Source: a virus. Taken from it: DNA of 64,000 bases. The notes below the pieces were generated by a model. That model was given only the letters and a program-made list of their open reading frames with translations. It did no database searches and was not told the origin of the DNA. Of the stretch, positions 27,152 to 35,339 are shown in pieces (the stretch's first letter is position 1; every line of letters starts with the position of its first letter). The translations under genes and the position numbers were made by a program. The stretch is from positions 419,263 to 483,262 of IMG/VR virus record IMGVR_UViG_3300027996_002186; one strand, 5' to 3'.

Positions 27152-28222
27152 GTGGGTAAAAATCCGAAAATTAACATAAATATAAATAAAGATGATTCCG
27201 AGTTAAATGACTTTTTGCATTGCTGGGGTCAATTTGGTACAAGACCAAATAAAATAATCATTTATAATTCATATTCCAAAGATGAGTTTATTGAAGTATT
27301 AAGCGAATTCTCAAAAGAGAAAAACGTTTTCACTGAAATAATACCCACGGAAGAATCAAGTATAATAAATGATAAGGTATTAGCTATGGTTAGTGAGGAC
27401 TTATACGTATCATACTTATTACTTGATAGTAATAATGAAAATTCAGTTATACATGAAATAACTTTCTTCTTTAGAGATTATGAGAAAGAGTTAGAAACTA
27501 TCAATGTGATATTAGAAAAGTTAAACTCCTGTATAATAGATTTTAAAGAAGAAATTAAAGATACAAAATTAAATACTCTTTTTGTTGGTCAATCAGGATT
27601 AGAAATGGAGTCATTGGAATTGAAAGAAATGGATTCAGAGTTAGATATGTATTATAACTCATTATCACTAAAAAAGGTTAACAAACTAATAAAAACTATT
27701 AAGAAATCAGAAAAGGGTTTAAGTATATTTTATGGACCAAGAGGATCAGGTAAGACGAGTATAATAAATCATCTTTCTTCTAAACTTGATAGAGTTGTTA
27801 TATTTATACCAAATAATTTAATAGAAAACACAATAAATAACCCAGAATTCAAAAGATTTTTATTAAATCACCCCAAGCCGATAATCATATTGGATGATTG
27901 TGAGATTATGTTCAGTGATTTTTATCATAAATCAAATATAGTTGTTAATAATTTATTACAAATTATAGATGGGTTTTTATCTGATAGTATTGAATTAAAT
28001 GTTATATCTATATTTAACACAGATAATGTTGAAGAAATCGACAAGTCTTTGTTAGATTGTAATAATCTACTAGATGTTATTAAATTTGACCTTTTAGACA
28101 TAGAGGAGTCAAATGAGTTAGCTAAACATCTCGGTAGTAGAAAAAAATATAAAAACAAAGCAAGACTTATTGATATAATAAAGAAGAAAGGTTGTATTGG
28201 AAATAAAAAGGTTGGCTTCTAA
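27152..28222 (+). CDS. P-loop AAA-type ATPase, GTG start
   Basis: 356 aa from a GTG codon; no ATG lies nearby in frame. N-terminal 170 residues are of unknown fold. Then comes the ATPase: Walker A GPRGSGKTS at 195-203 and Walker B IIILDDCE at 244-251, followed by SIFNTDNVEEIDKSLL, a likely sensor-1 region. It looks like AAA+ proteins that remodel partners, or T4-type clamp-loader or terminase-unrelated ATPases. The following two genes (coiled-coil, and membrane protein with a helical coil) are on the same strand and may be its partners. Confidence 0.8.
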   Translation: MGKNPKINININKDDSELNDFLHCWGQFGTRPNKIIIYNSYSKDEFIEVLSEFSKEKNVFTEIIPTEESSIINDKVLAMVSEDLYVSYLLLDSNNENSVIHEITFFFRDYEKELETINVILEKLNSCIIDFKEEIKDTKLNTLFVGQSGLEMESLELKEMDSELDMYYNSLSLKKVNKLIKTIKKSEKGLSIFYGPRGSGKTSIINHLSSKLDRVVIFIPNNLIENTINNPEFKRFLLNHPKPIIILDDCEIMFSDFYHKSNIVVNNLLQIIDGFLSDSIELNVISIFNTDNVEEIDKSLLDCNNLLDVIKFDLLDIEESNELAKHLGSRKKYKNKARLIDIIKKKGCIGNKKVGF

Positions 28223-28236
28223 AATATATATAGACT

Positions 28237-28572
28237 ATGATATCAGAACTTAAAGATGATGAAATAATGGATTTTCTTATGACATCCGAATTTGAAAACG
28301 ATTACAAACCAGAGGAATTCAAGTACCTTCTATATAAATGGAGATATTTTTATAGGCTTTTGGATGGTAAGAATGATAGATTAAGAGATGATAGTGAGTT
28401 TGTAATTAAAAAATTAAAAGAGGAATCATCTTCTAATGAAAGTAAATACCAAAGATCATTAATCGATGTGGCTAATAAACAAAATATCATAGATAGTTTG
28501 AAAAACAGAAAACTAACTTTCAAAGAAAGATTTTCTGGAAAAATTATTATGGGTGAAGATGAAAATAAGTGA
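28237..28572 (+). CDS. Small helical protein
   Basis: 111 aa, almost all charged helix (KKLKEESSSNESKYQRSL), likely coiled coil. It lies 14 bp after the ATPase gene and overlaps the membrane-protein gene by 20 bp. No family recognised. Confidence 0.68.
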   Translation: MISELKDDEIMDFLMTSEFENDYKPEEFKYLLYKWRYFYRLLDGKNDRLRDDSEFVIKKLKEESSSNESKYQRSLIDVANKQNIIDSLKNRKLTFKERFSGKIIMGEDENK

Positions 28573-29695
28573 ATTTAAAAAATTAGAAAAGAAAATAACA
28601 GGACAGAACTTTGGTGAAAGCTATAAGGGAATAAATGTCATGATGACGATATTGAGTTATCTTGGTAACCTAGGTTCTATATTTTTGGCATATTTCTTTA
28701 TGTCAAAGGTAATAGGTTCTGCTATGACAGATAACCCAGTTGCAGTATTTATATCATCTGTTGTTATATTAGCAGGTATAGAATTATTAAAGAGAGATAT
28801 ATTTGATAAATTTTCTATTTCCTTTTTGAAGGAAGGAAGTATAGCAAGGGGTGTTCTACCACTTTTGATATTCAGTATGTTATTAATATCTGCCTCATTT
28901 TACTCATCACTTAATGGTGCTAAAGAATTTTCATCAAAGTCTGCTCAGATGGATGAGAGTAAAGATAATATAGTCCAAGTTTATAGTGATAGTATTTCGA
29001 ATATTTATGAAACTAAGATAGTTTTGATAGAAGATGAGATAAAAGCATATAAGATTAAAATAGATGAGAAGGATGTTGAGCAAGCATTAATCAACAAAGA
29101 CTTACAGGATAGAGGTTATTTATATAATTCTCAGAAAAGTAGAAATAAACAACTAACAGAAGAAAAAAAATACTTAGATGAAAAAGTAGATGAGTCTGAA
29201 ATTAAAATCGATGGATTGAAAGAAGAAAGAGATATTGATATATCTGAGTATGAAAAAGATTTAACTAATGAAACAGATTCAAAGAAAGAAGATAATAGTA
29301 AAAATTCATTTATATTCATTATTATATCGACAATTATTGAGTTTGTAATACTTGGTGGTGTATTCTTTAATGAGTATTATAAATTTAGATCATATAGAGA
29401 GTTTAGAGATAGAATCGATAAAGATCCTAATTACCAAAAGTGGATGTTGTACGAAGAAATACTTAAAGTCGTTTATCCTGAAAGTGCTCTTAATAGTCAG
29501 AAGTTACCATCCAATAAAGCAATGATTGAGATGTGTAAAGTTAATGGTATGATTGTTTTACCTAGAGATATGATTAACTTCTTAAAGATTATAAACAGTT
29601 TAGATATAATAAAAACAAGTGGGTCATCAAGATATATTAATAAGACAAGAGATTTATCGTTTGATGTGTTGAAATCTCACTTTAATATAGATTAA
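28553..29695 (+). CDS. Multi-pass membrane protein with central coiled coil
   Basis: 380 aa. Hydrophobic segments at about residues 30-52, 62-80 and 98-118 are followed by a 120-residue charged coiled coil (about 125-250), a fourth membrane segment (FIFIIISTIIEFVILGGVFF) and a C-terminal soluble domain with a winged-helix-like ending (DIIKTSGSSRYINKT). The layout suggests a protein that anchors or organises something at the inner membrane. With the upstream AAA ATPase it may form a membrane-linked complex. Function unknown. Confidence 0.75.
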   Translation: MKMKISEFKKLEKKITGQNFGESYKGINVMMTILSYLGNLGSIFLAYFFMSKVIGSAMTDNPVAVFISSVVILAGIELLKRDIFDKFSISFLKEGSIARGVLPLLIFSMLLISASFYSSLNGAKEFSSKSAQMDESKDNIVQVYSDSISNIYETKIVLIEDEIKAYKIKIDEKDVEQALINKDLQDRGYLYNSQKSRNKQLTEEKKYLDEKVDESEIKIDGLKEERDIDISEYEKDLTNETDSKKEDNSKNSFIFIIISTIIEFVILGGVFFNEYYKFRSYREFRDRIDKDPNYQKWMLYEEILKVVYPESALNSQKLPSNKAMIEMCKVNGMIVLPRDMINFLKIINSLDIIKTSGSSRYINKTRDLSFDVLKSHFNID

Positions 29696-29728
29696 TTTGT
29701 TTTTGAGAGAACCATCAAGAGAATTTAT

Positions 29729-30571
29729 ATGATACAAACACCATTCAATTACACCGGATCTAAATTTAAATTATTAGAACAAATACTACCTGAGTTTGAT
29801 TATACAAAACCTTATTTTGTTGATGTCTTTGCAGGTGGCGGGTCAGTTTATACTAATGTATTAGATAAATATGAAAAAATAATAGCAAATGATATAATTG
29901 GTGACCTTATAGGGGTACACGACTCTCTATTACAGTCCAATGACATCATTTCATCGACTAAATCACTTTGCCCAGGTAAATCCAACCCAGAGGGGTTTGG
30001 AGCTCTTAGGAGTGATTATAACGAGAATCCAACTCCTGATAAACTATGGGCTTTGATGTTATCATCAACTAATAATATGATGAGGTTTAATCAAAAATTC
30101 AAATATAACCAAAGTTATGGTAATAGAGGATGGAATCCAAACACCGATAAAAAAGTGGAGGCGTTCACCGAACACATCAGAAAATATAAAGAAAATATAA
30201 AGTTCTCATCAAAGACATTCGATGATATAAAAGTATCATCAGATAAGATTATGTTTTATTGTGACCCACCATACGGACGTATAAAGAATGTTGATGGAAC
30301 AATGGGTAAAAAGCAGATATCCGAAGCTGGATACAATGCTTTTTGGAAGAAAGATGATGATTTAAGACTTTATGATTACTTAAAGTTAATAGATGAGTCT
30401 GGATCTTCGTTTATGGTATCTGGTGTTCTAAACCATGATAATAAGACTTGTTGGATGTTAGATAAATTAATATCTGATGGATATAATTATAAAGTCCTAT
30501 CGTTTGATTATAATAAAGTCTCTCGAAAAGGTAATAAGGAAACAACAGAGATTATCATCAAAAACTACTAA
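29729..30571 (+). CDS. D12-class DNA adenine methyltransferase (Dam-like)
   Basis: 280 aa, the normal size. It starts with the family NYTGSK (7-12), has SAM-binding DVFAGGGSV (32-40) and catalytic CDPPYG (DPPY at 179-182). It transfers methyl groups to N6 of adenine, usually in GATC-like sites. No partner restriction enzyme is adjacent, so it is a solitary phage methylase that may shield the genome from host nucleases or control expression. Confidence 0.9.
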   Translation: MIQTPFNYTGSKFKLLEQILPEFDYTKPYFVDVFAGGGSVYTNVLDKYEKIIANDIIGDLIGVHDSLLQSNDIISSTKSLCPGKSNPEGFGALRSDYNENPTPDKLWALMLSSTNNMMRFNQKFKYNQSYGNRGWNPNTDKKVEAFTEHIRKYKENIKFSSKTFDDIKVSSDKIMFYCDPPYGRIKNVDGTMGKKQISEAGYNAFWKKDDDLRLYDYLKLIDESGSSFMVSGVLNHDNKTCWMLDKLISDGYNYKVLSFDYNKVSRKGNKETTEIIIKNY

Positions 30572-30593
30572 AAACGACTAAGAAACCACATTT

Positions 30594-30605
30594 TTTTAAT
30601 ATATA
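30594..30605 (+). promoter_or_regulatory. TTTTAATATATA box upstream of the H1-like gene
   Basis: TTTTAATATATA within a longer T-run, 21 bp before the ATG at 30627. Same element and spacing class as at 31788 and 36767. Confidence 0.5.
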
Positions 30606-30626
30606 CAAAAAAATAAAGAAAAAATT

Positions 30627-30842
30627 ATGGAATATCAAGACAAATATGACTCTTTGGTTAAGTTATTAACAGAAGAAGTTGAGATTGATGGTAAGAAATA
30701 CAATCTAAAAGATGACTTTGATAAGTTCTTCGTACGCGGGAATAAGACAGCCGGCACGCGTATTCGTAAAATGATGCAGGAAGTTAAGAAAATGTCACAG
30801 GAAGTTAGAACAGATGTTCAAGACTATAAAAGTAAAATTTAA
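30627..30842 (+). CDS. Bacteroidota histone H1-like DNA-binding protein
   Basis: 71 aa. The segment KFFVRGNKTAGTRIRKMMQEVKKMSQEVR matches the small 'histone H1-like' (Hc1-type) proteins common in Bacteroidetes, whose core is a charged helix with GNKxAGTRxRK. These bind DNA non-specifically. It is flanked by a TTTTAATATATA box and a strong terminator, so it is a single-gene unit. Together with HU at 34843 the phage carries two nucleoid-type proteins. Confidence 0.8.
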   Translation: MEYQDKYDSLVKLLTEEVEIDGKKYNLKDDFDKFFVRGNKTAGTRIRKMMQEVKKMSQEVRTDVQDYKSKI

Positions 30843-30860
30843 TCACTATTAAATTTATAC

Positions 30861-30893
30861 AAAAACCGAATCATAATTTGATTCGGTTTTTTT
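30861..30893. terminator. Bidirectional intrinsic terminator
   Basis: Stem CCGAATCA/TGATTCGG (30866-30873 with 30879-30886), 5-nt loop, followed by a T-run and preceded by an A-run. It would end both the H1-like gene (+) and the transglycosylase gene (-, stop at 30892). Confidence 0.85.
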
Positions 30894-31446
30894 ATTCGTA
30901 ATAAACCCACTTATCTTTATAGTTATTATGACTTGCGCAGTAACGAGCATATTCATTAATCATTACTTTACCAGTATTATATTTACCGCAAACAATAGCC
31001 CAATTCCCATGTTTATCATAAGCTCTTCTTAATATCTTCATACTCAACATAACATTAAGTTCGATATTATTTCTTAAATCTTCATTGGTTATTTGATCCT
31101 CGAATCCCATTATCTTATAGATAGCTCTACCGGTCGCTGGCATTATTTGCATAGGTCCTAATGCACCAGCATAAGAACCTTGCTCAGGAACATAGTTCCA
31201 GTGGAAAGGTCCTTTATATCGAGTCTCTCGATAAGCTACGTTATAAGCTATATACTTTGGTATTTCATATATGTCGGAATACTTCTCAATCATCTCATAC
31301 ATAATAATTGATTTTGGGATATTAACTTCGCCTCTTGAAGGTTCTAGATTTAATTTCTCCACTATTACAACACTCTCCTTTGTATTATATGAGAATAAGA
31401 ATATTAATGATAGTAAGAATAATGAATACTTTATTAAAAAATTCAT
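30892..31446 (-). CDS. Lytic transglycosylase (SLT-like) with signal or anchor segment
   Basis: 184 aa from the ATG at 31446, which overlaps the preceding stop by one base. Residues 5-20 form a hydrophobic export or anchor segment. The transglycosylase domain has catalytic Glu74 (AYRETRY), GALGPMQIMPAT (94-105) and a YNTG near the end, as in Slt70-type enzymes that cleave peptidoglycan. It may help lysis or be a tail-associated lysin; export makes a lysis role likely. The small membrane protein upstream is coupled to it. Confidence 0.87.
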   Translation of the reverse strand: MNFLIKYSLFLLSLIFLFSYNTKESVVIVEKLNLEPSRGEVNIPKSIIMYEMIEKYSDIYEIPKYIAYNVAYRETRYKGPFHWNYVPEQGSYAGALGPMQIMPATGRAIYKIMGFEDQITNEDLRNNIELNVMLSMKILRRAYDKHGNWAIVCGKYNTGKVMINEYARYCASHNNYKDKWVYYE

Positions 31447-31772
31447 TATTTTGTCTCCGGTCTCCAAATATTCTTGGCATATAACTTGAATATAGTTTGA
31501 CCAATTGAATCCTGATAGATTGTGTATTTACCACTCTCATTATCAATTATGATAAGGTTATTACTTTCATCAATAGCTATGTTAACTTCATCCTTATTTA
31601 CTTTAGTGACATTTGATTCTATAATTATCACATCGTCATTCTTGTGTCTTTCTGTGAATTTACCTTGGTAGAATGAAGCGAATGCAACAAGTCCTACTAT
31701 AACCATTCTAGCAACATATACGATAAAGGGTTTAACTTTTTTACTCAAATTATTTAATTTTTCTTTATTCAT
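31446..31772 (-). CDS. Single-pass membrane protein coupled to the transglycosylase
   Basis: 108 aa. A membrane helix at about residues 17-36 (VYVARMVIVGLVAFASFYQG) is followed by a beta-type periplasmic or cytosolic part. Its stop overlaps the ATG of the transglycosylase gene. It could be a spanin- or holin-like helper, but only the membrane segment is visible. Confidence 0.72.
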   Translation of the reverse strand: MNKEKLNNLSKKVKPFIVYVARMVIVGLVAFASFYQGKFTERHKNDDVIIIESNVTKVNKDEVNIAIDESNNLIIIDNESGKYTIYQDSIGQTIFKLYAKNIWRPETK

Positions 31773-31787
31773 GTTTAGATATTATGT

Positions 31788-31799
31788 TTTTAATATATA
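31788..31799 (+). promoter_or_regulatory. TTTTAATATATA box upstream of the 31822 start
   Basis: TTTTAATATATA, 22 bp before the ATG of the 185-aa gene, in the divergent region between 31772 (-) and 31822 (+). Confidence 0.5.
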
Positions 31800-31821
31800 T
31801 GTTAAATTGTAGTAGATTATA

Positions 31822-32379
31822 ATGAAAAAGTTTAGCAAGATAACAAATCAGAAAGTTGGTGAAGAACCAAAAGTAGAGGTTGGTGTAGATGAATCAACTT
31901 CTATTAAATATAAAATGATAGATTTGATGGATAGATTACTATCTGTTACTACTTATGGTCCAGTTATTAACTATGATCTAGCTGGAACAATTAAAATTTC
32001 TGGTAAAGAAATGTTAGCTGAAGCAATTGCTGATATGTTAGCTGATGTTTCAGTGAGTGATAAAACTATATTATTAGAATCACTTAAATCAGAAATTAGA
32101 GACTGGGAATTTATTGATGATAAGATCAGATCTTTAACTAAAGAAAGAGCATCACTTAATAATAAAAGTAAAATGTATAAGTTATTAGAAATGTATGGTG
32201 ATGATGAGGATATGTTGGTAACTTTAGTTGAGGCTAAATCATTGAAAATAACAAATACAAATACATTACTAGATTATAATCTATTAATATCGGAAAACAA
32301 AACCCTGAGTGATGAAACTAAATCTAAATTAGTGGGAATATATTCCGAAAGAATTAAACAAATAGATTCTGTGGAGTAA
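31822..32379 (+). CDS. Unknown helical protein
   Basis: 185 aa. Mainly helical, with an Ala-rich middle (GKEMLAEAIADMLADVSVSDK). It begins MKKFSKITNQKV, a weak resemblance to the leader. No family recognised. It is followed 7 bp later by the 164-aa gene. Confidence 0.7.
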   Translation: MKKFSKITNQKVGEEPKVEVGVDESTSIKYKMIDLMDRLLSVTTYGPVINYDLAGTIKISGKEMLAEAIADMLADVSVSDKTILLESLKSEIRDWEFIDDKIRSLTKERASLNNKSKMYKLLEMYGDDEDMLVTLVEAKSLKITNTNTLLDYNLLISENKTLSDETKSKLVGIYSERIKQIDSVE

Positions 32380-32386
32380 AACTCTT

Positions 32387-32881
32387 ATGATTACAGAACT
32401 AAATTGGGAAAGTGTTTGTGTTGAGGATATATTCAATAATATCACATACACAACCGAAAATCCACTAATACTCAAAACAGAATCGGTCTTCAAAGAAGGT
32501 GGTGAAATCAAAAGAATTAAAAAAGAAGAAATATTTGATTTAACTAAAAATGATTTATTGTCAGAATTATTAGAAAATGGTGATGAAAAAGATATTCACT
32601 TTCACCAAAAAGGAATTCTTAGACTATTCAGAAAATATAATAATAAGCCTATTACTGAGATATTATATGGTTTATCAGAAGATGATTGGGTAATAATGGG
32701 TCCTGATGTTAGGAAAATATTAGAAATATCACCAAATAGATTCTGTGGTAATTTAATAATCGATTCTAGACTGGAAAATAAATGTATTCTTGGTGACAGA
32801 AGCACACGATGTTTTATGAATAAAGAAACTTTTGAATATTATTTTGATAAAGACCCGATTAGTGTGTTAGTTTTAATATGA
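32387..32881 (+). CDS. Unknown alpha/beta protein
   Basis: 164 aa, mixed alpha/beta, with a hydrophobic strand at the end (DPISVLVLI). No motif recognised. Last gene of a two-gene plus unit. The 120 bp that follow hold no convincing gene. Confidence 0.65.
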   Translation: MITELNWESVCVEDIFNNITYTTENPLILKTESVFKEGGEIKRIKKEEIFDLTKNDLLSELLENGDEKDIHFHQKGILRLFRKYNNKPITEILYGLSEDDWVIMGPDVRKILEISPNRFCGNLIIDSRLENKCILGDRSTRCFMNKETFEYYFDKDPISVLVLI

Positions 32882-33001
32882 GAATATAGCATATGAAGTT
32901 TCGTACTGTCTCTAATTTATTCAATTCATCTATTCTAACTAAATAATTCTGATCAATCCAGTATCAACTAATCTACTTTGTATTTACTTCAATTAACTTG
33001 C

Positions 33002-33919
33002 TCATTTTGATAGTAATTGTTCTAGTAATTGTTCTCTCTTTATGGCCATATCTTCAAACAAAATATAGTCATACCACTCTAATCTATCAACATCATTACG
33101 AATCATAACTGTTAAGTGTCCTTGTTGAATATATGAATTTTCAACAGTATAAAATTTACCCTCTGTTAAACTCGAAAGCTTATGGAAACCAGTGTAGTTT
33201 TTTATGGATTGACACTTTATATTAGTGCCCACTTTTATCTTCATAAGATTTTTAAATCTCGTAACTAATGTATCTGTTATATAATCAATATTTAATTTTC
33301 TGAAATCTATTTTTGAAACTTCTATAATATCAATAAAATTATTTATTAAGTCCTTTGTCAATTCTATTTCCTTTATCTTAATATTATCATATTCCAACTC
33401 TGTTTTTATATACCATCTAATGTCATTATTTATGAGATGTGAAGTGTTAGTAAATATTGAAGATGATACTTCAATATCATTTGATATTAAATAATTTAAT
33501 ATGGGTATTATTGAGTAGGTTAAACCTTCTATTCTTTCATGTGATCTATTATCACCTCTTCTATTTCTTGATATAATTCTACCTTCCAAAAGTCTGTTAA
33601 ACTTTTTATAATTATTAAAAATTCCGATAAATTGTTTTTGTGGTCGATTTTTTATATAAGTTTTGAATCTTTCAGTTATTGTATTTTCTATTATAAGTGG
33701 TTTTAACTTACGATAAGTTATTTTAATAATTGGTTCAAATCCTTTATCAATTAATCTCATTTTAAAATCATGAAAATCCGCAAAGTTTATTAACCCAACT
33801 TTCGTCATTGTTGCTCTACTGATAGTTTTATTTTCATAATCAAGTATAATTGGGAACTTTTCCCTAGCTTCATTATAAATTTTTAAATTTTTGTCAATTA
33901 AATTATAAGTTAATTTCAT
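33002..33919 (-). CDS. Unknown protein with C-terminal SH3-like module
   Basis: 305 aa, basic. The first 220 residues are helical and unrecognised. The end (KLSSLTEGKFYTVENSYIQ, then VMIRNDVDRLEWYDYILFEDM) looks like the small beta-barrel module common in phage orphans, with the pattern LTxGKxYxV...NDxxxxxxY. One-base overlap with the gene upstream indicates coupling. Confidence 0.68.
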   Translation of the reverse strand: MKLTYNLIDKNLKIYNEAREKFPIILDYENKTISRATMTKVGLINFADFHDFKMRLIDKGFEPIIKITYRKLKPLIIENTITERFKTYIKNRPQKQFIGIFNNYKKFNRLLEGRIISRNRRGDNRSHERIEGLTYSIIPILNYLISNDIEVSSSIFTNTSHLINNDIRWYIKTELEYDNIKIKEIELTKDLINNFIDIIEVSKIDFRKLNIDYITDTLVTRFKNLMKIKVGTNIKCQSIKNYTGFHKLSSLTEGKFYTVENSYIQQGHLTVMIRNDVDRLEWYDYILFEDMAIKREQLLEQLLSK

Positions 33920-34212
33920 TAGTATTTTTTATACCACTTGTCTTGTGATTGGTTAATTAATATGAATAATTCATTTTCTGGAATGTTTGGCTTATGTTTG
34001 GCTTCTTTATAATATTCTTTATAATCTCCTTGTAATACCAATTGATATTTATCTGTATTATCTAAAGTAAAATTTATCATCAGAGTAAATGGGTTAATTA
34101 ATTTACAAGATGGGTTGGTTATTTTTGGTCTAAATCGATTATCAAATACATTGATACCAAATTTCTCGATAATCCTAACGATTAATCTACCAAAAAATTT
34201 ACCATTTTTCAT
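33919..34212 (-). CDS. Small unknown protein
   Basis: 97 aa, basic N-terminus and beta-like centre (NPFTLMINFTLDNTDKYQLVLQ). No family recognised. It lies immediately after 34213 and is coupled to 33002. Confidence 0.62.
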   Translation of the reverse strand: MKNGKFFGRLIVRIIEKFGINVFDNRFRPKITNPSCKLINPFTLMINFTLDNTDKYQLVLQGDYKEYYKEAKHKPNIPENELFILINQSQDKWYKKY

Positions 34213-34479
34213 TTATATAGTATAATACATTTCTGAAAATATTGGAGATCTTTTTATAATTTCTTTTATTAGTTCGATATCAATATTTTGTAATAATATT
34301 TTGAACAATTCACCACCAACATCTTTTGTTAGTATTTCTCCTTTTGTTAAAACTTCCATATCAATTTTAGTGATATGTACATCAATAGATCCATACATTG
34401 GACTCTTTTGTGTGATAAATCCTGATTTACAAAGATTTGTAAATGTTATTTCTGTTAGTAAAATTCTATTTTCTTTCAT
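34213..34479 (-). CDS. Small unknown protein
   Basis: 88 aa, alpha/beta, no recognised motif (TEITFTNLCKSGFITQKSP near the N-terminus). It abuts 33919-34212 exactly, with no spacer. Part of a four-gene minus run with the CPW protein upstream. Confidence 0.62.
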   Translation of the reverse strand: MKENRILLTEITFTNLCKSGFITQKSPMYGSIDVHITKIDMEVLTKGEILTKDVGGELFKILLQNIDIELIKEIIKRSPIFSEMYYTI

Positions 34480-34489
34480 ATTATATTTA

Positions 34490-34705
34490 TTAATTTTTGA
34501 AACTAAGTTTAGCTCCTACACAAATATTTTTATTATTAATTTTTGATTCATATCCCCATATGTCCTTTGTTATCATGTGACAACCGTGTTTTTTGTCTTG
34601 TATTTTACCAATATTTTCAATGGATTTAACATAACTTGGGAATTTTTTGCTATGTGGGTTACTATTCGTCCAAGGGCACTGTTTACAAGGCTTTCTACAA
34701 CTCAT
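34490..34705 (-). CDS. DUF6283-like CxxCPW protein
   Basis: 71 aa from the ATG at 34705 (MSCRKPCKQCPWTNSN). A longer frame exists upstream but begins with a low-complexity hydrophobic stretch, and the family normally starts just before the Cys motif. Seen: CRKPCKQCPW (3-12), then HGCHM and a late Cys. It resembles the small phage/bacterial DUF6283 family, which looks metal-binding. Function unknown. It is divergent to HU. Confidence 0.72.
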   Translation of the reverse strand: MSCRKPCKQCPWTNSNPHSKKFPSYVKSIENIGKIQDKKHGCHMITKDIWGYESKINNKNICVGAKLSFKN

Positions 34706-34842
34706 TTGTATATTTTTTATAAAGGTAAGGATAAATATTTGATAAAAAAAGTAAAAAAAGATTAAACTTTTTAAAACATAAGCCACATCGGTGATATAAG
34801 AATTATACGAAATTAATCGTTAACAAAAAAACAAAAACGGCA

Positions 34843-35115
34843 ATGAATAAAGCAGATTTAGTAAATTCAATTTCTGGGAAGACAGGCCTCACAAAAACAA
34901 AGTCAAACGAATTTATTGATGCTTTTTTATCATCAATAACAGAGTCTCTTAGTGAAGGTGAGAAAGTTACTTTAGTTGGGTTTGGTACTTTTACAACATC
35001 TAATAGAGATGCTCGTAAAGGAAGAAATCCAAAGACTGGTGAATCTATTGACATTCCGGCTAAAACGGTGGCACGTTTCAAAGCAGGATCAGATTTATCG
35101 AAAAGTGTTAATTAA
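34843..35115 (+). CDS. HU-family DNA-binding protein
   Basis: 90 aa, a complete HU/IHF subunit: MNKADLVNSIS, VGFGTF, and the arm RKGRNPKTGESIDIPAK with the DNA-intercalating region, ending in VARFKAGSDL. It bends and compacts DNA and may help replication, packaging or regulation. A single-gene unit with its own terminator directly downstream. Confidence 0.95.
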   Translation: MNKADLVNSISGKTGLTKTKSNEFIDAFLSSITESLSEGEKVTLVGFGTFTTSNRDARKGRNPKTGESIDIPAKTVARFKAGSDLSKSVN

Positions 35116-35137
35116 TTAACTACTCAGAATCAAAATT

Positions 35138-35169
35138 AAAAACCCTTGGATTATTCCAGGGGTTTTTTT
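35138..35169. terminator. Bidirectional intrinsic terminator after HU
   Basis: Stem CCCTTGGA (35143-35150) with TCCAGGGG (35155-35162), one G-T wobble, 4-nt loop, A-run before and T7 after. It ends HU (+) and overlaps the 3' end of the convergent small CPW gene (-). Confidence 0.85.
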
Positions 35170-35336
35170 GTATAGTCCCAAGGACAGTTTATACAACCAG
35201 ATTTGCAACATGATGGTCTCACCATCAATAAATATTCTTTTGTGAAAACTCTTATTCTAAGTCCATCAACTTCCTTCCAATTGAAGTCAACACCTTCTAT
35301 TAATTCATCAATTCTAAATCTTTTAGTATCACACAT
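35151..35336 (-). CDS. DUF5522-like small CCxxxCxxCPW protein
   Basis: 61 aa. The C-terminal CCKSGCINCPWDY (43-55) matches the pattern of small DUF5522-type proteins (CCxxGCxxCPx), presumably a metal site. The N-terminal half is alpha/beta. Its stop lies inside the HU terminator. It starts 3 bp from the nucleotidyltransferase stop, so it follows that gene in the same operon. Confidence 0.75.
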   Translation of the reverse strand: MCDTKRFRIDELIEGVDFNWKEVDGLRIRVFTKEYLLMVRPSCCKSGCINCPWDYTKKPLE

Positions 35337-35339
35337 AGT

